A stretch of DNA of 64,000 nucleotides from NCBI RefSeq assembly GCF_036208045.1, contig NZ_CP121472.1:2119531-2183530 (forward strand), given 5' to 3'. A program made the translations under genes and the position numbers. A model generated the notes under the pieces. The model ran no database searches. It had not been told where the DNA came from and saw only the letters and a list, made by a program, of their open reading frames with translations. Source of the DNA: Thiorhodovibrio winogradskyi (GTDB taxonomy: Bacteria; Pseudomonadota; Gammaproteobacteria; Chromatiales; Chromatiaceae). Shown one piece after another: positions 9,599-19,867 of the stretch. The stretch's first letter is position 1; every line of letters begins with the position of its first letter.

Positions 9599-12500
9599 AT
9601 GCAGTCCGCGCCATGGCATGCCCGACTTCGCTTCGCCCTGCTGGGGCTGCTCGCCCTCGTCCTCTTTCCAGCCCTCGCGCCGGCGGATGTGCCGCCTCGG
9701 CTGCGCGTGGTTACCGCCGACAATTACCCGCCCTTTCTGTTTCGCACCGTCGATGGTCAGTTGACCGGCTATCTGGTGGATTACTGGAGGCTTTGGGAAA
9801 ACAAGACCGGCGTGGCGGTTGAGCTGAGTGGCATCTCCTGGCTAGCAGCCCAGCAGGCGGTGCTGGCGGGTGCGGCCGATGCCATCGACATGATCTTCAA
9901 GACCCCGGCGCGCGATGAGCTGTATGACTTCGCGCCGCCTTACGCTGAACTGCCCGTCAACATTTACAGCCACAACTCCATCGCCGGCATCGCCGATGTC
10001 AATGCGCTCAAGGGATTTCGCATCGGTGTCCAGGCCGGGGATGCCTGTGCCGAGGAGCTGACCCGGCAGGGCATCAACGATCAGGTGCATTACCCGGATT
10101 ATACCGAGCTGTTGGCGGCCGCCGAACGCAAGGAGATTCGGATTTTCTGCCTTGACCAGTATCCGGCGGCCTTCTACCTGTACCGGCTGGGACTCCAGGA
10201 TGACTTCCATCAGTCATTCACCCTCTATACCGGAGCCTTGCGGCGCGCCGTGCCCAAGGGAAACCTGGAGACGCTACAGCTGATCGAACGCGGCATGGCG
10301 GCCATTAGCGATGCTGAACAACAGGCGCTGAAGGCGCAGTGGTTTGGCGAGATGCCGCGCCCTGATGATCCGATCAACATGCGGTCCTTGGTCCTGGTGA
10401 TCGTCGTGCTGCTCGCGCTCGGTTTGGGTGGCTTGGTCTGGTCTGCCCAGCTGCGTCGCCAGGTTCGGGCGCGCACCGCGGATCTTCAGCAGGCCAATGC
10501 CACCCTGGAGGCGCAGGGAACCGCCCTGGGCGAGAGCGAGCGTCATCTGCGCATTCTGTTGCAAACCATTCCCGATCCGGTCTGGTTGAAGGATGCCGAG
10601 GGCCATTATCGGTTTTGCAACCGGCGCGTGGAAGACCTCTTTGGCGCCCCGGCGACCGAGATCATTGGCAAAACCGACGATGCATTGGTCGAGCAGCATT
10701 TGGCGGATGCCTTTCGTACCCATGACCAGGCCGCCATGGATTCGGGGCAGGCGAAAGTCAACGAGGATCAGGTGGTGTTTGCCTGCGATGGGCGGGCGGC
10801 GCTGTTACAGACGATCAAAACCCCTGTCCATGACGAGCAGGGGCAGGTCATTGGCGTGCTTGGCATTGCGCGCGACATCACCCAACTCAAGCAGATCGAA
10901 CAGGAACTCGCCGAGCATCGCAGCCATTTGCAAGAGCTGGTTGAGGAGCGCACCCGCGCACTGACCGAGGAGCGCCAACGGCTGGCCAATATCCTTGAAG
11001 GCACCCGCGCCGGCACCTGGGAGTGGAATGTTCAGACTGGGCAGACCCGCTTCAACGAGCGTTGGGCGGAGATCATCGGCTACCGTCTGGAAGAATTGGC
11101 GCCGGTGGATTTCAACACCTGGACGCACTTTGCGCATCCCGAGGACTGGCAACACGCCAAGACGCTGTTGGAGCACCACTTTGCCGGCAAACTCGACTAC
11201 TACGAGTGCGAGGCGCGCATGCTCCACCGCGATGGCCACTGGATTTGGGTGCTGGTGCGCGGCAAGCTGGTTTGTCGTGATGCGGAGGGCCAGCCGTTGT
11301 GGATGGCGGGTACTCACATCGACATCACACCCTTGAAGCAGGTCCAGCAAGCAGTGCTTGAGGCCAAGGAACAGGCCGAGCAGGCGACCCAGGATAAAAG
11401 CCGCTTCCTGGCCAACATGAGCCATGAGATTCGCACCCCGATGAATGCCATTCTCGGGCTAGCCTATCTGCTCGAGCGCCAAGATCTTCCCAAGGATGCA
11501 CGCGATCTGGCGGGCAAAATCCATCGCTCCGGCCAAAGTCTGCTCGGCATTATCAACGACATCCTCGATTTGTCCAAGATCGAGTCGGGCAAGATCGAGA
11601 TCGAGCGCATTCCCTTCCAGCTCACCAGGGTGCTGGATAACCTGGCGACCATCATGACCACCACGGCCAAAAGCAAGGCGCTGGAACTGGTCATTGTCCC
11701 CCCGGCGTGCAGCGATTGGCCGCTGCTCGGCGATCCGCTGCGCCTAGGGCAGGTGTTGATCAACCTGACCAGCAATGCGATCAAATTCACCGAGAAGGGG
11801 CTGGTCGAGGTGCGTATTGAACCGGTGGAGACCAACGGCACCCAGGTTCGGCTGCGGTTTGCGGTCAAGGACACCGGCATTGGGATCTCCACCGAGGCGC
11901 GGAACCGGCTGTTTGAACCCTTCATCCAGGCGGATGCATCCACGACCCGTCACTTCGGCGGTTCTGGCCTGGGCTTGGCGATTTCGCGCCGGCTGGTGGA
12001 GCTGATGGGCGGGCGTATCCAGCTGAGCAGCCAGGTGGGCGCGGGCAGCACTTTTTGGTTTGAACTGTCATTCAGGCGGTTGCCATCTAGCGCCCTGCAA
12101 GGGCGCGTATCGGTGCCCATGCATGTACTTGTTGTTGAGCATGACCCGTGCGTGCGCGATGGGCTTTTAGCGACCATTACCGCCCTGGGTTGGACGGTGA
12201 CCGCGACCGAGACCGCGGAGGCAGCGCTGCAACGGGTGCTACACGACACCGCCCTGCAAGGGCCGGATGCGGTCGTGCTGCTCGACTGGCAAATGCCTGG
12301 ATGCGATCTGCTAGCCACCGCGCACGCCATTCATGGGACGCTGCCGCCCGAGCGCTGGCCGCTGCTGATGGTGCTGAGTTCGGAGTCCTTAACGCCACTC
12401 CAGGGCAGTCTGAATGCCGGCATGGTCGATGCCGTGCTTGGCAAACCGCTGACGCCATCGCCACTCTACGACGCCGTGGGGCGAGCGCGCGGTCGCCGCC

Positions 12501-13597
12501 TAGGTGAGCCGATCACGCCCTTGGGGCCGATGCATCAGTCGCTGCGGCTGGTTGGTGTGCGCCTGCTGGTGGTCGATGACAGTGAGATCAACCGCGAAGT
12601 GGCCCAGCGCATCTTCACCAATGAGGGGGCGCTGGTGAGTCTCGCCAACGACGGCCAGCAGGCGCTCGACTGGCTCACCGATCAGGCCGATCAGGCCGAT
12701 CAGGTCGATGTGGTGTTGATGGATGTGCAGATGCCGGTGATGGACGGCTATGAAGCCACCCGCCGTATTCGTCAGCATGAGGCGCTGGCGCAATTACCCG
12801 TCATCGCGCTGACGGCCGGCGCCATGCGCGAACAGGAGATCGCCGCCGAGCAGGCGGGGATGAATGCTTTCCTCTCCAAGCCCTTCGATGTCGAGGCGGC
12901 GGTGGCACTGATTCTGCGCCTGACGCCCAGGAATTCCCCGCAAGCGGTGTCCGACTTGGTGGCCGCGCCGCCGCCCACGGCTGGCTGCACCGACGAGGAC
13001 TTGCCGGGGCTGGCGGTCACGCAGGCGCTCAACATCTGGAAAGACCCCGAGGTGTATCGCCGCTATCTGCGCAAATTCGCCGCCGAATACATCGATGTGG
13101 TGACGCACATGCGTGCCGCCGATCCCGAGGAGGCGCGGCGGCTGGCGCATAAACTCAAGGGTGCGGCGGGCAATCTGGGGCTTGATGCCGTTGCCGCCGG
13201 CGCGGCCCGCGTCGATGCCGTTGGCGCGACACCCGAGACAACCGAGCCGCTGGTTTCAGCGACCACCGACCTGCAAGCCGCGCTCGACACCGCGCTGGCT
13301 TCCATCGCGGTCTATACCGCGGAGCCGGTCGCGGTCGCGCCGGAACCGGCCCAGGACGCGCCACAACAGCCGGATATCGACGTCATCGCCCCCTTGTTCC
13401 GTTCCGTCCACGCCGCTTTGAGCAATTTCGACCCGGACGGTGCCGGACCATCGCTGAGCCAGCTCGCCGGTCATCTGCGCGCCGAACAACTCAGCGATCT
13501 CCAACGAGCCATCGACAATCTCGATGCCACGACCGGGGAGGCCGCCGTGCGCGCGCTGGCCGCGCAGTTCGGTATCCAGCTCGCGGAGGAGCCATAA
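9599..13597 (+). CDS. BvgS-type hybrid kinase: periplasmic SBP_bac_3, PAS-PAS, kinase, two receivers, Hpt
   Basis: This 1332-residue membrane sensor starts with a signal peptide ending near PADVPP. A periplasmic extracellular-solute-binding domain (about 35-255, starting [12 protein letters not shown]) and one membrane helix near 263-283 follow. Then come two PAS domains, HisKA with His609 in [12 protein letters not shown], an HATPase domain ([18 protein letters not shown]), two receivers (LLDWQMPG and [11 protein letters not shown]) and an Hpt domain with His1184 in [16 protein letters not shown] further helical module closes the protein. This is a complete multistep phosphorelay in one chain. 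From HisKA to the end it is closely paralogous to the next gene. A 9-bp triplet repeat at 12680-12706 encodes QADQAD in the second receiver. Confidence 0.9.
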   Translation: MQSAPWHARLRFALLGLLALVLFPALAPADVPPRLRVVTADNYPPFLFRTVDGQLTGYLVDYWRLWENKTGVAVELSGISWLAAQQAVLAGAADAIDMIFKTPARDELYDFAPPYAELPVNIYSHNSIAGIADVNALKGFRIGVQAGDACAEELTRQGINDQVHYPDYTELLAAAERKEIRIFCLDQYPAAFYLYRLGLQDDFHQSFTLYTGALRRAVPKGNLETLQLIERGMAAISDAEQQALKAQWFGEMPRPDDPINMRSLVLVIVVLLALGLGGLVWSAQLRRQVRARTADLQQANATLEAQGTALGESERHLRILLQTIPDPVWLKDAEGHYRFCNRRVEDLFGAPATEIIGKTDDALVEQHLADAFRTHDQAAMDSGQAKVNEDQVVFACDGRAALLQTIKTPVHDEQGQVIGVLGIARDITQLKQIEQELAEHRSHLQELVEERTRALTEERQRLANILEGTRAGTWEWNVQTGQTRFNERWAEIIGYRLEELAPVDFNTWTHFAHPEDWQHAKTLLEHHFAGKLDYYECEARMLHRDGHWIWVLVRGKLVCRDAEGQPLWMAGTHIDITPLKQVQQAVLEAKEQAEQATQDKSRFLANMSHEIRTPMNAILGLAYLLERQDLPKDARDLAGKIHRSGQSLLGIINDILDLSKIESGKIEIERIPFQLTRVLDNLATIMTTTAKSKALELVIVPPACSDWPLLGDPLRLGQVLINLTSNAIKFTEKGLVEVRIEPVETNGTQVRLRFAVKDTGIGISTEARNRLFEPFIQADASTTRHFGGSGLGLAISRRLVELMGGRIQLSSQVGAGSTFWFELSFRRLPSSALQGRVSVPMHVLVVEHDPCVRDGLLATITALGWTVTATETAEAALQRVLHDTALQGPDAVVLLDWQMPGCDLLATAHAIHGTLPPERWPLLMVLSSESLTPLQGSLNAGMVDAVLGKPLTPSPLYDAVGRARGRRLGEPITPLGPMHQSLRLVGVRLLVVDDSEINREVAQRIFTNEGALVSLANDGQQALDWLTDQADQADQVDVVLMDVQMPVMDGYEATRRIRQHEALAQLPVIALTAGAMREQEIAAEQAGMNAFLSKPFDVEAAVALILRLTPRNSPQAVSDLVAAPPPTAGCTDEDLPGLAVTQALNIWKDPEVYRRYLRKFAAEYIDVVTHMRAADPEEARRLAHKLKGAAGNLGLDAVAAGAARVDAVGATPETTEPLVSATTDLQAALDTALASIAVYTAEPVAVAPEPAQDAPQQPDIDVIAPLFRSVHAALSNFDPDGAGPSLSQLAGHLRAEQLSDLQRAIDNLDATTGEAAVRALAAQFGIQLAEEP
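12680..12706. repeat. 9-bp in-frame tandem repeat inside receiver domain
   Basis: GATCAGGCC occurs three times head to tail (the third copy ends GTC). It inserts an Asp-Gln-Ala run into the loop before the phosphorylation strand of the second receiver. The neighbouring paralogous kinase has a shorter loop (AHPGAADLV) at the same place. It is probably a slippage insertion. Confidence 0.75.
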
Positions 13598-13599
13598 GT

Positions 13600-16500
13600 A
13601 TGGAACGCCTCGCCCGCCTGGGCGCCATCCTGGTCCTGCTACAAGGCATGGCCGTGATCATCGGCTGGCATCTGAAGCTGCCATGGCTGATCCAAGTGCT
13701 GTCTGAACTCGTGCCGATGCAGTACAACACCGCGCTTGGGTTGCTGTTGACGGCAGTCGGTCTGTGGGCGGTCATCGAGCAGCGGCGGGCGCTGGTCTTG
13801 GGCGCCGCTGTTCTGGTCGGCCTGCTTGGTCTGCTGACGCTGGCGCAATATCTCCTGGGGATCGACCTCGGCATCGATCAACTGCTGATGGCGCATTTCA
13901 TCACCGTCGGGACGCCTGATCCGGGTCGGATGGCGCCAAATACCGCCCTGTCTTTTGTGCTCATCGCTGCCATTCTGCTGCTGATGTCCGGCGCCGAACG
14001 AAGCTGGCGCTGGATCCTGGCGGGAATTGCCGCGGGCATCCTAACCGGTCTGGGCACTGTCGCCTTGCTTGGCTATTTGCTCGATCTACCCAGCGCTTAT
14101 GGCTGGGCGCGCTTGACCGAAATGGCGCCGCAGACCGCGCTGAACTTGGCGGTGCTTGGCGCCGCCATGATCGCGCTGGTGTGGCGGCGGGGCAGATCCC
14201 GCGAGACGTGGGTCTTCGCTGTCGTGGCCATTTTGCTGGCCACCATCAATCTGGCGCTCTGGCAATCGCTGCAAGTATCCCCTTACCAGGCAACGCAAGA
14301 TCGCGCCGCCTGGCTGGTGCTGGTGTTTGGCCTGACCATGGCGCTGGCGGTCGCCGGGGCCGTGACCTTGGCGATCCGGTCGCACCGCGTGGCGACCCAA
14401 CTCGCTCAGGATATCGCCCAGCGCTTGGCCGCCGAGGCCAGCCTGCGCGAGACCGAGCAGAGTTATCAGCAGTTATTCGAGTCCTCCCAGGACGCGCTGA
14501 TGACAGTGACTTTCCCGGATTGGTCTTTCCGCACCGCGAACCGCGCGACCTTGCGGTTGTTTCGTGCCGAGAGTCTAGAGCAGTTCACCACCCTCGGCCC
14601 CTGGGATGTTTCGCCGGAGCGACAGCCGGATGGGCGTCTTTCCAGCGAACGTATCGCGGTGCTGCTCCAGCAGGCCATGGAGACCGGTTCCGCCTTTTTC
14701 GAATGGCAGCACCGGCGTTTGGATGGCGAATTGGTTGACACCGATGTGCTGCTCACGCGCATGGAGCGCCATGGCCAACCCTTTGTTCAGGCGACCATCC
14801 GCGACATCACCGCGCGCAAGATCGGGGAGCGGGAGATCCTGCGTCTCAATGCCGATCTGGAGGCGCGCGTGGCAAGTCGCACCGCCAAATTGCGCGCCGC
14901 GCTCAAACAGGCACAGAGCGCGGTTGAGGCAAAAAGTCTCTTTCTGGCCAATATGAGCCATGAAATCCGCACCCCGATGAACGCCATTCTGGGGCTGGCT
15001 TATCTGTTGGAGCGCCAGGAACTGCCCGCGGAGGCGCGCGAGTTGGCGCGTAAGCTGCGTGGATCCGGGCAAAGCCTGCTCGGCATCATCAATGACATCC
15101 TGGATTTTTCCAAAATCGAGTCGGGCAAGATCGAACTCGAGCGGGTTCCGTTCCGCCTCGCCACGGTGCTTCAGGACCTGACCACACTGATGACGATGAC
15201 AGCCCAGGAGAAAGCACGGCACCGCGGCCAAGCCCAGCGCCTTGAATTGGCAATCATCCCACCGGACGGCGACGACTGGTTGCTGCGCGGCGATCCGCTG
15301 CGCCTGGGCCAGATTCTCACCAATCTGACCAGTAACGCGATCAAGTTCACCGATGCCGGTCGGGTCGAGATCCGTGTCGAGCCGATCGACACCAGCGCCA
15401 CGCAGGTTCGGCTGCGCTTTACGGTTAGTGATACCGGGATCGGCATCGATCGCGCCATTCAGCCGCGAATGTTCGATGCCTTCATGCAAGCGGATACCTC
15501 CACCACCCGGCGTTTCGGCGGCTCCGGGCTGGGTTTGCCCATCTGTCGCCGACTGGTCGAACTGATGGGCGGGCGGATGGGACTAGACAGCACGCCGGGT
15601 GTTGGCAGTAGCTTCTGGTTCGAGCTGAGCTTCGAGCGCTTGAGCGAAGATGCCGGGCTTGAGCGTGCCGATACCCCCGCGGCCGCATCTGAGCAGGCGC
15701 CGACACAGGCGCTGGCTGGTCTGCGCCTGCTGGTGGCCGATGACAGCGACATCAATCGCGAAGTGGCCGAGCGCATCTTCACCGATCAAGGGGCCGCTGT
15801 GCATTGCGTTGACAATGGCCAAGAAGCGGTCGATTGGCTGCTGGCCCATCCCGGGGCGGCCGATCTGGTGCTGATGGATGTGCAGATGCCGGTGCTCGAT
15901 GGGCGCGATGCCACGCGCGCGATCCGCCAGCATCCCCAGTTCGCCCGGTTGCCGATTGTCGCCCTCAGCGCCGGCGCCTTGCCGGAGCAGGAACAGGCGG
16001 CGCATGCGGCGGGAATGAACGCTTTCCTGCCCAAACCCTTCGATGTTGAGCGAGCGCTCGCCTTGATCCGGCAACTCACGGGGCAGGAGGCAAACCCCGA
16101 GCAACTGGCAGTCGCGCAACAGGCCGCGCCTCCATCCGACTCTGAACCGGCCATGACGGCCGACCTGCCGGGGCTGGCGGTCGATCGGGCGCTGGCGATC
16201 TGGAAGGATGCCGAGGTCTATCGCCGCTATCTGCGCAAATTCGCCGCCGAACAGGCGGATGTCGCCGAGCGGATCGCCGCCGCCGCGCCGCGGGAGGCGC
16301 GCCGGCTCGCGCACAAGCTCAAGGGCGCCGCAGTTACTCTGGGACTCGATGCGGTCGCCGCCGCTGCCGCCGCCCTCGATCAACTGCATGCAACGGACGC
16401 GACAACGGAACAGATCGCGGTGGCCGGGGCGGCGTTGCAGGTGGCGCTTGAGACGGCGCTGGCCTCCATCGCGGCCTATACTGCGGAGCCGGTCGCGGTC

Positions 16501-16755
16501 GCACCGCTGAGCCAGGGCGTGCCACACCAACTTGATGTGGAGGTCATCAGACCCTGGCTGCGTGCCGCTCACAGCGCCTTTGGCAATTTCGACCCCATCG
16601 CGGCTGAACCAGCGGTCAGTCAGCTTGCCCGCCATCTGCGCCCCCAATCGCTCACTGAGCTGCAGCAGGCCATTGATAACCTGGATGCTGCCGCCGGGGA
16701 AGCGGCGGTGTGCGCGCTGGCAAAACAGCTTGGCATCGAATTGGAGACTGCATGA
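13600..16755 (+). CDS. membrane hybrid kinase: multi-TM sensor, PAS, kinase, receiver, Hpt
   Basis: This 1051-residue paralogue starts 2 nt after the previous stop. The N-terminus (about 1-260) holds some eight membrane helices, a MASE-like integral sensor. A PAS domain (290-400) follows, then a short coiled coil, HisKA with His454 in [12 protein letters not shown], an HATPase domain, one receiver with Asp760 in [11 protein letters not shown], and Hpt with His905 in [15 protein letters not shown]. The C-terminal helical module matches that of the gene before it. The two kinases share near-identical stretches ([32 protein letters not shown]). A tandem duplication followed by exchange of the sensor half explains this. 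Its stop overlaps the next gene. Confidence 0.9.
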   Translation: MERLARLGAILVLLQGMAVIIGWHLKLPWLIQVLSELVPMQYNTALGLLLTAVGLWAVIEQRRALVLGAAVLVGLLGLLTLAQYLLGIDLGIDQLLMAHFITVGTPDPGRMAPNTALSFVLIAAILLLMSGAERSWRWILAGIAAGILTGLGTVALLGYLLDLPSAYGWARLTEMAPQTALNLAVLGAAMIALVWRRGRSRETWVFAVVAILLATINLALWQSLQVSPYQATQDRAAWLVLVFGLTMALAVAGAVTLAIRSHRVATQLAQDIAQRLAAEASLRETEQSYQQLFESSQDALMTVTFPDWSFRTANRATLRLFRAESLEQFTTLGPWDVSPERQPDGRLSSERIAVLLQQAMETGSAFFEWQHRRLDGELVDTDVLLTRMERHGQPFVQATIRDITARKIGEREILRLNADLEARVASRTAKLRAALKQAQSAVEAKSLFLANMSHEIRTPMNAILGLAYLLERQELPAEARELARKLRGSGQSLLGIINDILDFSKIESGKIELERVPFRLATVLQDLTTLMTMTAQEKARHRGQAQRLELAIIPPDGDDWLLRGDPLRLGQILTNLTSNAIKFTDAGRVEIRVEPIDTSATQVRLRFTVSDTGIGIDRAIQPRMFDAFMQADTSTTRRFGGSGLGLPICRRLVELMGGRMGLDSTPGVGSSFWFELSFERLSEDAGLERADTPAAASEQAPTQALAGLRLLVADDSDINREVAERIFTDQGAAVHCVDNGQEAVDWLLAHPGAADLVLMDVQMPVLDGRDATRAIRQHPQFARLPIVALSAGALPEQEQAAHAAGMNAFLPKPFDVERALALIRQLTGQEANPEQLAVAQQAAPPSDSEPAMTADLPGLAVDRALAIWKDAEVYRRYLRKFAAEQADVAERIAAAAPREARRLAHKLKGAAVTLGLDAVAAAAAALDQLHATDATTEQIAVAGAALQVALETALASIAAYTAEPVAVAPLSQGVPHQLDVEVIRPWLRAAHSAFGNFDPIAAEPAVSQLARHLRPQSLTELQQAIDNLDAAAGEAAVCALAKQLGIELETA

Positions 16756-17816
16756 TGAACCAAGAATCCGTGATTCTCATTGTCGATGACGAAACGCATA
16801 ATTTGGCTGCCATGCGCCAGATCTTGAGCGATCATTATCGGTTACTGTTCGCGCACAATGGCAGCGAGGCACTTGCGGCCACCAAACGATGCCGCCCGGC
16901 GCTCATCCTGCTCGATATCCAGATGCCGGACATGGACGGCTATGCGGTGTGTCGGGCGCTGAAGGACAATCCCGACACCGAGGCGATACCGGTGATTTTC
17001 GTCACCGGGCTGTCGGATGTCGGCAATGAAGCCCAAGGCTTTGATGCTGGCGCCGTGGACTATAGCGTCAAACCGCTCTCGCCGCCCATCGTGCGCGCGC
17101 GCGTCAAGACCCATCTGTCGTTGGTGCGGTCTTCGCTGCTGGAACGAAGCTATCGAGATGCGCTGACCATGCTGGGCGAGGCCGGGCATTACAACGACAC
17201 CGATACCGGCGTGCATGTCTGGCGCATGGCCAGCTTCGCGCGGGTGCTGGCGGAGGCTTGCGGTTGGACAGCGGCGGATTGCGAACGCCTGGAACAGGCC
17301 GCCGCCATGCATGACATGGGCAAGATCGGCATTCCCGGCGAGATCCTGCGCAAACCCGCCCAGCTGGATGAAGACGAGTGGGAGATCATGCGCGCCCACT
17401 CGCGCATTGGTCATGACATCCTGTCCATGAGCCAGGCGCCGGTGTTTCGGCTCGCCGCCGAGATCGCGCTTTTTCACCATGAACGCTGGGATGGCAGCGG
17501 CTATCCCGAGGGGTTGGCGGGGCCGGCGATTCCCGAATCCGCTCGTATCGTGGCGGTGGCCGATGTCTTTGATGCGCTCACCATGCGTCGCCCCTACAAA
17601 GATCCTTGGCCGATCAACAAAGCCCTGGAGACAGTGCGCGCCAGCAGCGGCAGTCATTTCGAGCCGCGTCTAGTTGAGCAATTCGAGGTGGTGTTGCCCC
17701 GCATTCTGGAGATCAAGGCGGCTTGGGATGCCAAGGAACACAACAGGTCTGACAGCCACCGTCTTCACCACCACACTTGGAGTTGCCTGTATGCGTCCTT
17801 TTCTGGTCGTCGATGA
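16752..17816 (+). CDS. response regulator with HD-GYP c-di-GMP phosphodiesterase domain (RpfG-like)
   Basis: This 354-residue protein begins with a receiver (IVDDETHN, LLDIQMPDMDG, and Lys in SVKPLSPP). It continues with an HD-GYP domain. The metal-binding motifs HDMGKIGIP (His187-Asp188) and HHERWDGSGYPEG are intact, so cyclic di-GMP hydrolysis to pGpG/GMP is expected. The start is the ATG at 16752, which overlaps the stop of the preceding kinase as ATGA and has GGAG 5 nt upstream, indicating translational coupling. The receiver is the natural acceptor for the two Hpt kinases. The operon would then link periplasmic and membrane sensing to c-di-GMP level, and so to motility or biofilm. Confidence 0.9.
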   Translation: MMNQESVILIVDDETHNLAAMRQILSDHYRLLFAHNGSEALAATKRCRPALILLDIQMPDMDGYAVCRALKDNPDTEAIPVIFVTGLSDVGNEAQGFDAGAVDYSVKPLSPPIVRARVKTHLSLVRSSLLERSYRDALTMLGEAGHYNDTDTGVHVWRMASFARVLAEACGWTAADCERLEQAAAMHDMGKIGIPGEILRKPAQLDEDEWEIMRAHSRIGHDILSMSQAPVFRLAAEIALFHHERWDGSGYPEGLAGPAIPESARIVAVADVFDALTMRRPYKDPWPINKALETVRASSGSHFEPRLVEQFEVVLPRILEIKAAWDAKEHNRSDSHRLHHHTWSCLYASFSGRR

Positions 17817-18687
17817 TGATGAGATCGCCCTCGGACTGATTCTCGAACTCTTGGGGCGCGAAGGCTGGAGTGCCGAAACCGCCAGCGATGGACTCGAGGC
17901 CTGGGAGCGGCTGGATGCCGAGCCTGAACGCTATGATCTGGTGATCCTAGATCGGATGATGCCGCGCATGGATGGCATCGAGGTACTGCGCCGCGTCAAC
18001 GCTGATCATCGCTTCGACGACCTGCCGATGATCATTCAAACCAGCGCGGTCAGCCCGACCGAGGTGCGGGAGGGCCTGGTCGCCGGCGCCTGGCACTATC
18101 TGGCCAAGCCCTATCAGGAAGCCTCGCTGCAACGCTTGATCAACATCGCCCTGCGGGATCGGCACACCCGGCTCGAACTGCGGCGCATGCGCGAGGAACG
18201 CGCCTCGGTGTGGGGCATGCTGCGCGAGGCACGCTTTGCCTTGCGCCGCTTCGACGAGGCCGAACAACTGGCCGCGCTGCTGGCCATTCCCGCCCAGGAG
18301 CCGGGGAAGGTCTCTTTGGGTCTGCTGGAATTGCTGCTTAACGCCGTCGAACACGGCAATCTCGAACTCGGCTACGCCGGCAAATCCGCCGCGCTCGCCG
18401 CCGAGGAATGGCGCGAGGAACTGGAGCGCCGCCTGAGCGATCCGCGCTACCGCGACCGCGTCGCCGAGGTGTGGGTGCGCACCGAGGGCGAGCAAGTGAT
18501 TTACCACATCAAGGATCAGGGCGCCGGCTTCGATTGGGCGCGCTATCTGGACATCGACCCCGAACGGCTGTTCGACAGCCATGGACGCGGCATCGCCATG
18601 GCGCGTCAACTGGCCTTCGATAGCCTGGAGTACCTGGGCGCGGGCAACGAGGTCGAGGCGCGGGTTATGCGAGCCGGGGGCGGTTGA
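17791..18687 (+). CDS. response regulator fused to RsbW-like ATP-binding domain
   Basis: This 298-residue protein has a receiver (VVDDDEIALG, Asp54 in VILDRMMPRMDG, Lys in AKPYQE). A helical linker leads to a GHKL ATPase fold of the anti-sigma/serine kinase type (N-box LLELLLNAVEHGN, DQGAGFDW, GRGIAMARQL). It lacks a histidine phospho-acceptor, so it is more likely a serine kinase or partner-switch protein than a histidine kinase. The start is the ATG at 17791 with GGAG 8 nt upstream; it overlaps the end of the HD-GYP gene by 26 nt. As the last gene of the operon it may provide an output acting on an anti-anti-sigma factor encoded elsewhere. Confidence 0.82.
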   Translation: MRPFLVVDDDEIALGLILELLGREGWSAETASDGLEAWERLDAEPERYDLVILDRMMPRMDGIEVLRRVNADHRFDDLPMIIQTSAVSPTEVREGLVAGAWHYLAKPYQEASLQRLINIALRDRHTRLELRRMREERASVWGMLREARFALRRFDEAEQLAALLAIPAQEPGKVSLGLLELLLNAVEHGNLELGYAGKSAALAAEEWREELERRLSDPRYRDRVAEVWVRTEGEQVIYHIKDQGAGFDWARYLDIDPERLFDSHGRGIAMARQLAFDSLEYLGAGNEVEARVMRAGGG

Positions 18688-19406
18688 CAGGCGCTCAGCG
18701 CGGCCAGGCCTGAGTCACCAGGCGACAGCCCAATGCTGGTCCGCCATTCGACACCGGAAGAGACTGGCCGTCTTTCTGCCCGACCGAAACGGACCCAGGG
18801 CCAACAGTCCAGATAAACGCGCATTGTGGTCAGTCCCTAATGTTGAAGCTTCTGTTGCGACAGTTGGTCGTGATACGAACCCTCGCGCAGGGTAGCGCGA
18901 TGGTGTTGCTGGGCATTCCGCGCCCAGGGTTATTTCTCCGACCGCATCCGCTCTACGACGAACTGGCCGACAGCCTCGCCATCATTCTCAGTGACAGCAC
19001 GCCATGCGAAGCGCGCAGCGGGACATACTTGCGCGGACGGAGTTTTCTGATAACCCGACCGGCACATTAGGTGGATGGCCTGTGTCGGCTGATTGATGCC
19101 GCTGGTGGTCGTGCCCGGTGCTTTCCGACCCGATACCGATACCCTGCTCGAATGCTCCGAGCGCATCCTCACGTCGGACAGGCCGGAAGCGGTGATTCAC
19201 TGATCAGCCATCGGCTGCTGTGTTACCTGATCGCGCCGTTGTTTTAAGTCTGCCCGATCAGCGCAGGCAGAAAGTCTTGGCGTATCCGGGGGGCTCATCT
19301 TCCTCGCCGGGTAGGAACGGCCTCCCCGACATCCGTTAAGTCGCCTCGCACCAACCCTGCGCGCGGGTTGCTGCGTCATCGTCGCTTCATGCACGCCAGC
19401 GGACGC
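18688..19406. other. degenerate region without recognisable gene
   Basis: This is about 720 nt between the signalling operon and an Rpn-nuclease fragment. All six frames are broken by stops. Short plausible stretches exist, for example VVVPGAFRPDTDTLLE on the plus strand near 19100, but I could not assign them. It looks like decayed coding DNA at the edge of a mobile-element scrap yard. Confidence 0.5.
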
Positions 19407-19703
19407 TTACCGCAGCGCTTTGACGGCCGCCTCGGTCAAACCGGCGGCGGTTGCAATCTGCTCATCGGTCAGGTTATTCATGGCCAGTAGATTGCGAGCC
19501 ATTTCCCGGCGAGCTTCCTCGCGCCCTTCCTTGTGCCCTTCCATGCGCCCTTCGCGTTTGGCTTCATTCAGAAAGGAAACCTCATCGTGCAGTGCGCGCT
19601 CACGCACGAAGGCGACGCGGCGGACTTCTTCGTCGGCGCTCAGCGCACGCAGACGGTTCAGACTAAAAACGGCAGTTGCCATCCCTCGCGAGCGGTTTTC
19701 CAC
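19407..19703 (-). pseudogene. C-terminal fragment of Rpn-family (PD-(D/E)XK) transposase/nuclease
   Basis: These 98 residues match the tail of Rpn recombination-promoting nuclease/putative transposase proteins: LSADEEVRRVAFVRERALHD, a charged KREGRMEGHKEGREEARRE helix, then LLAMNNLTDEQIATAAGLT. The nuclease domain, normally some 200 residues upstream, is missing. The homology stops near 19665, so the gene is 5'-truncated and probably inactive. It faces the transposase remnant that follows on the other strand. Confidence 0.65.
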
Positions 19704-19812
19704 TCACGATCACAGGCCTCCTGGGGGTATTGAAACGGCTACGCCGGAGCGGGAAGGGTGTCCGGAGGCTGGAATTGAGAAAAAAGGTGAGAAAAAAGTG
19801 ACAAAAAAGGGA

Positions 19813-19862
19813 CCAGGCTCGATTTAAAATTTTAGAAGACAATTCAAACAATTCGAGCCTGG
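19813..19862. repeat. inverted repeat of a mobile-element end
   Basis: CCAGGCTCGA (19813-19822) pairs exactly with TCGAGCCTGG (19853-19862) across a 30-nt AT-rich spacer. Extended by AAAGG on both outer sides, the arms reach 17 bp with two mismatches. The left flank has repeated AAAAAAG(T/G) runs. It lies exactly between the Rpn fragment and the transposase remnant. Folding or a transposon terminus are both possible. Confidence 0.65.
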
Positions 19863-19867
19863 AACCT

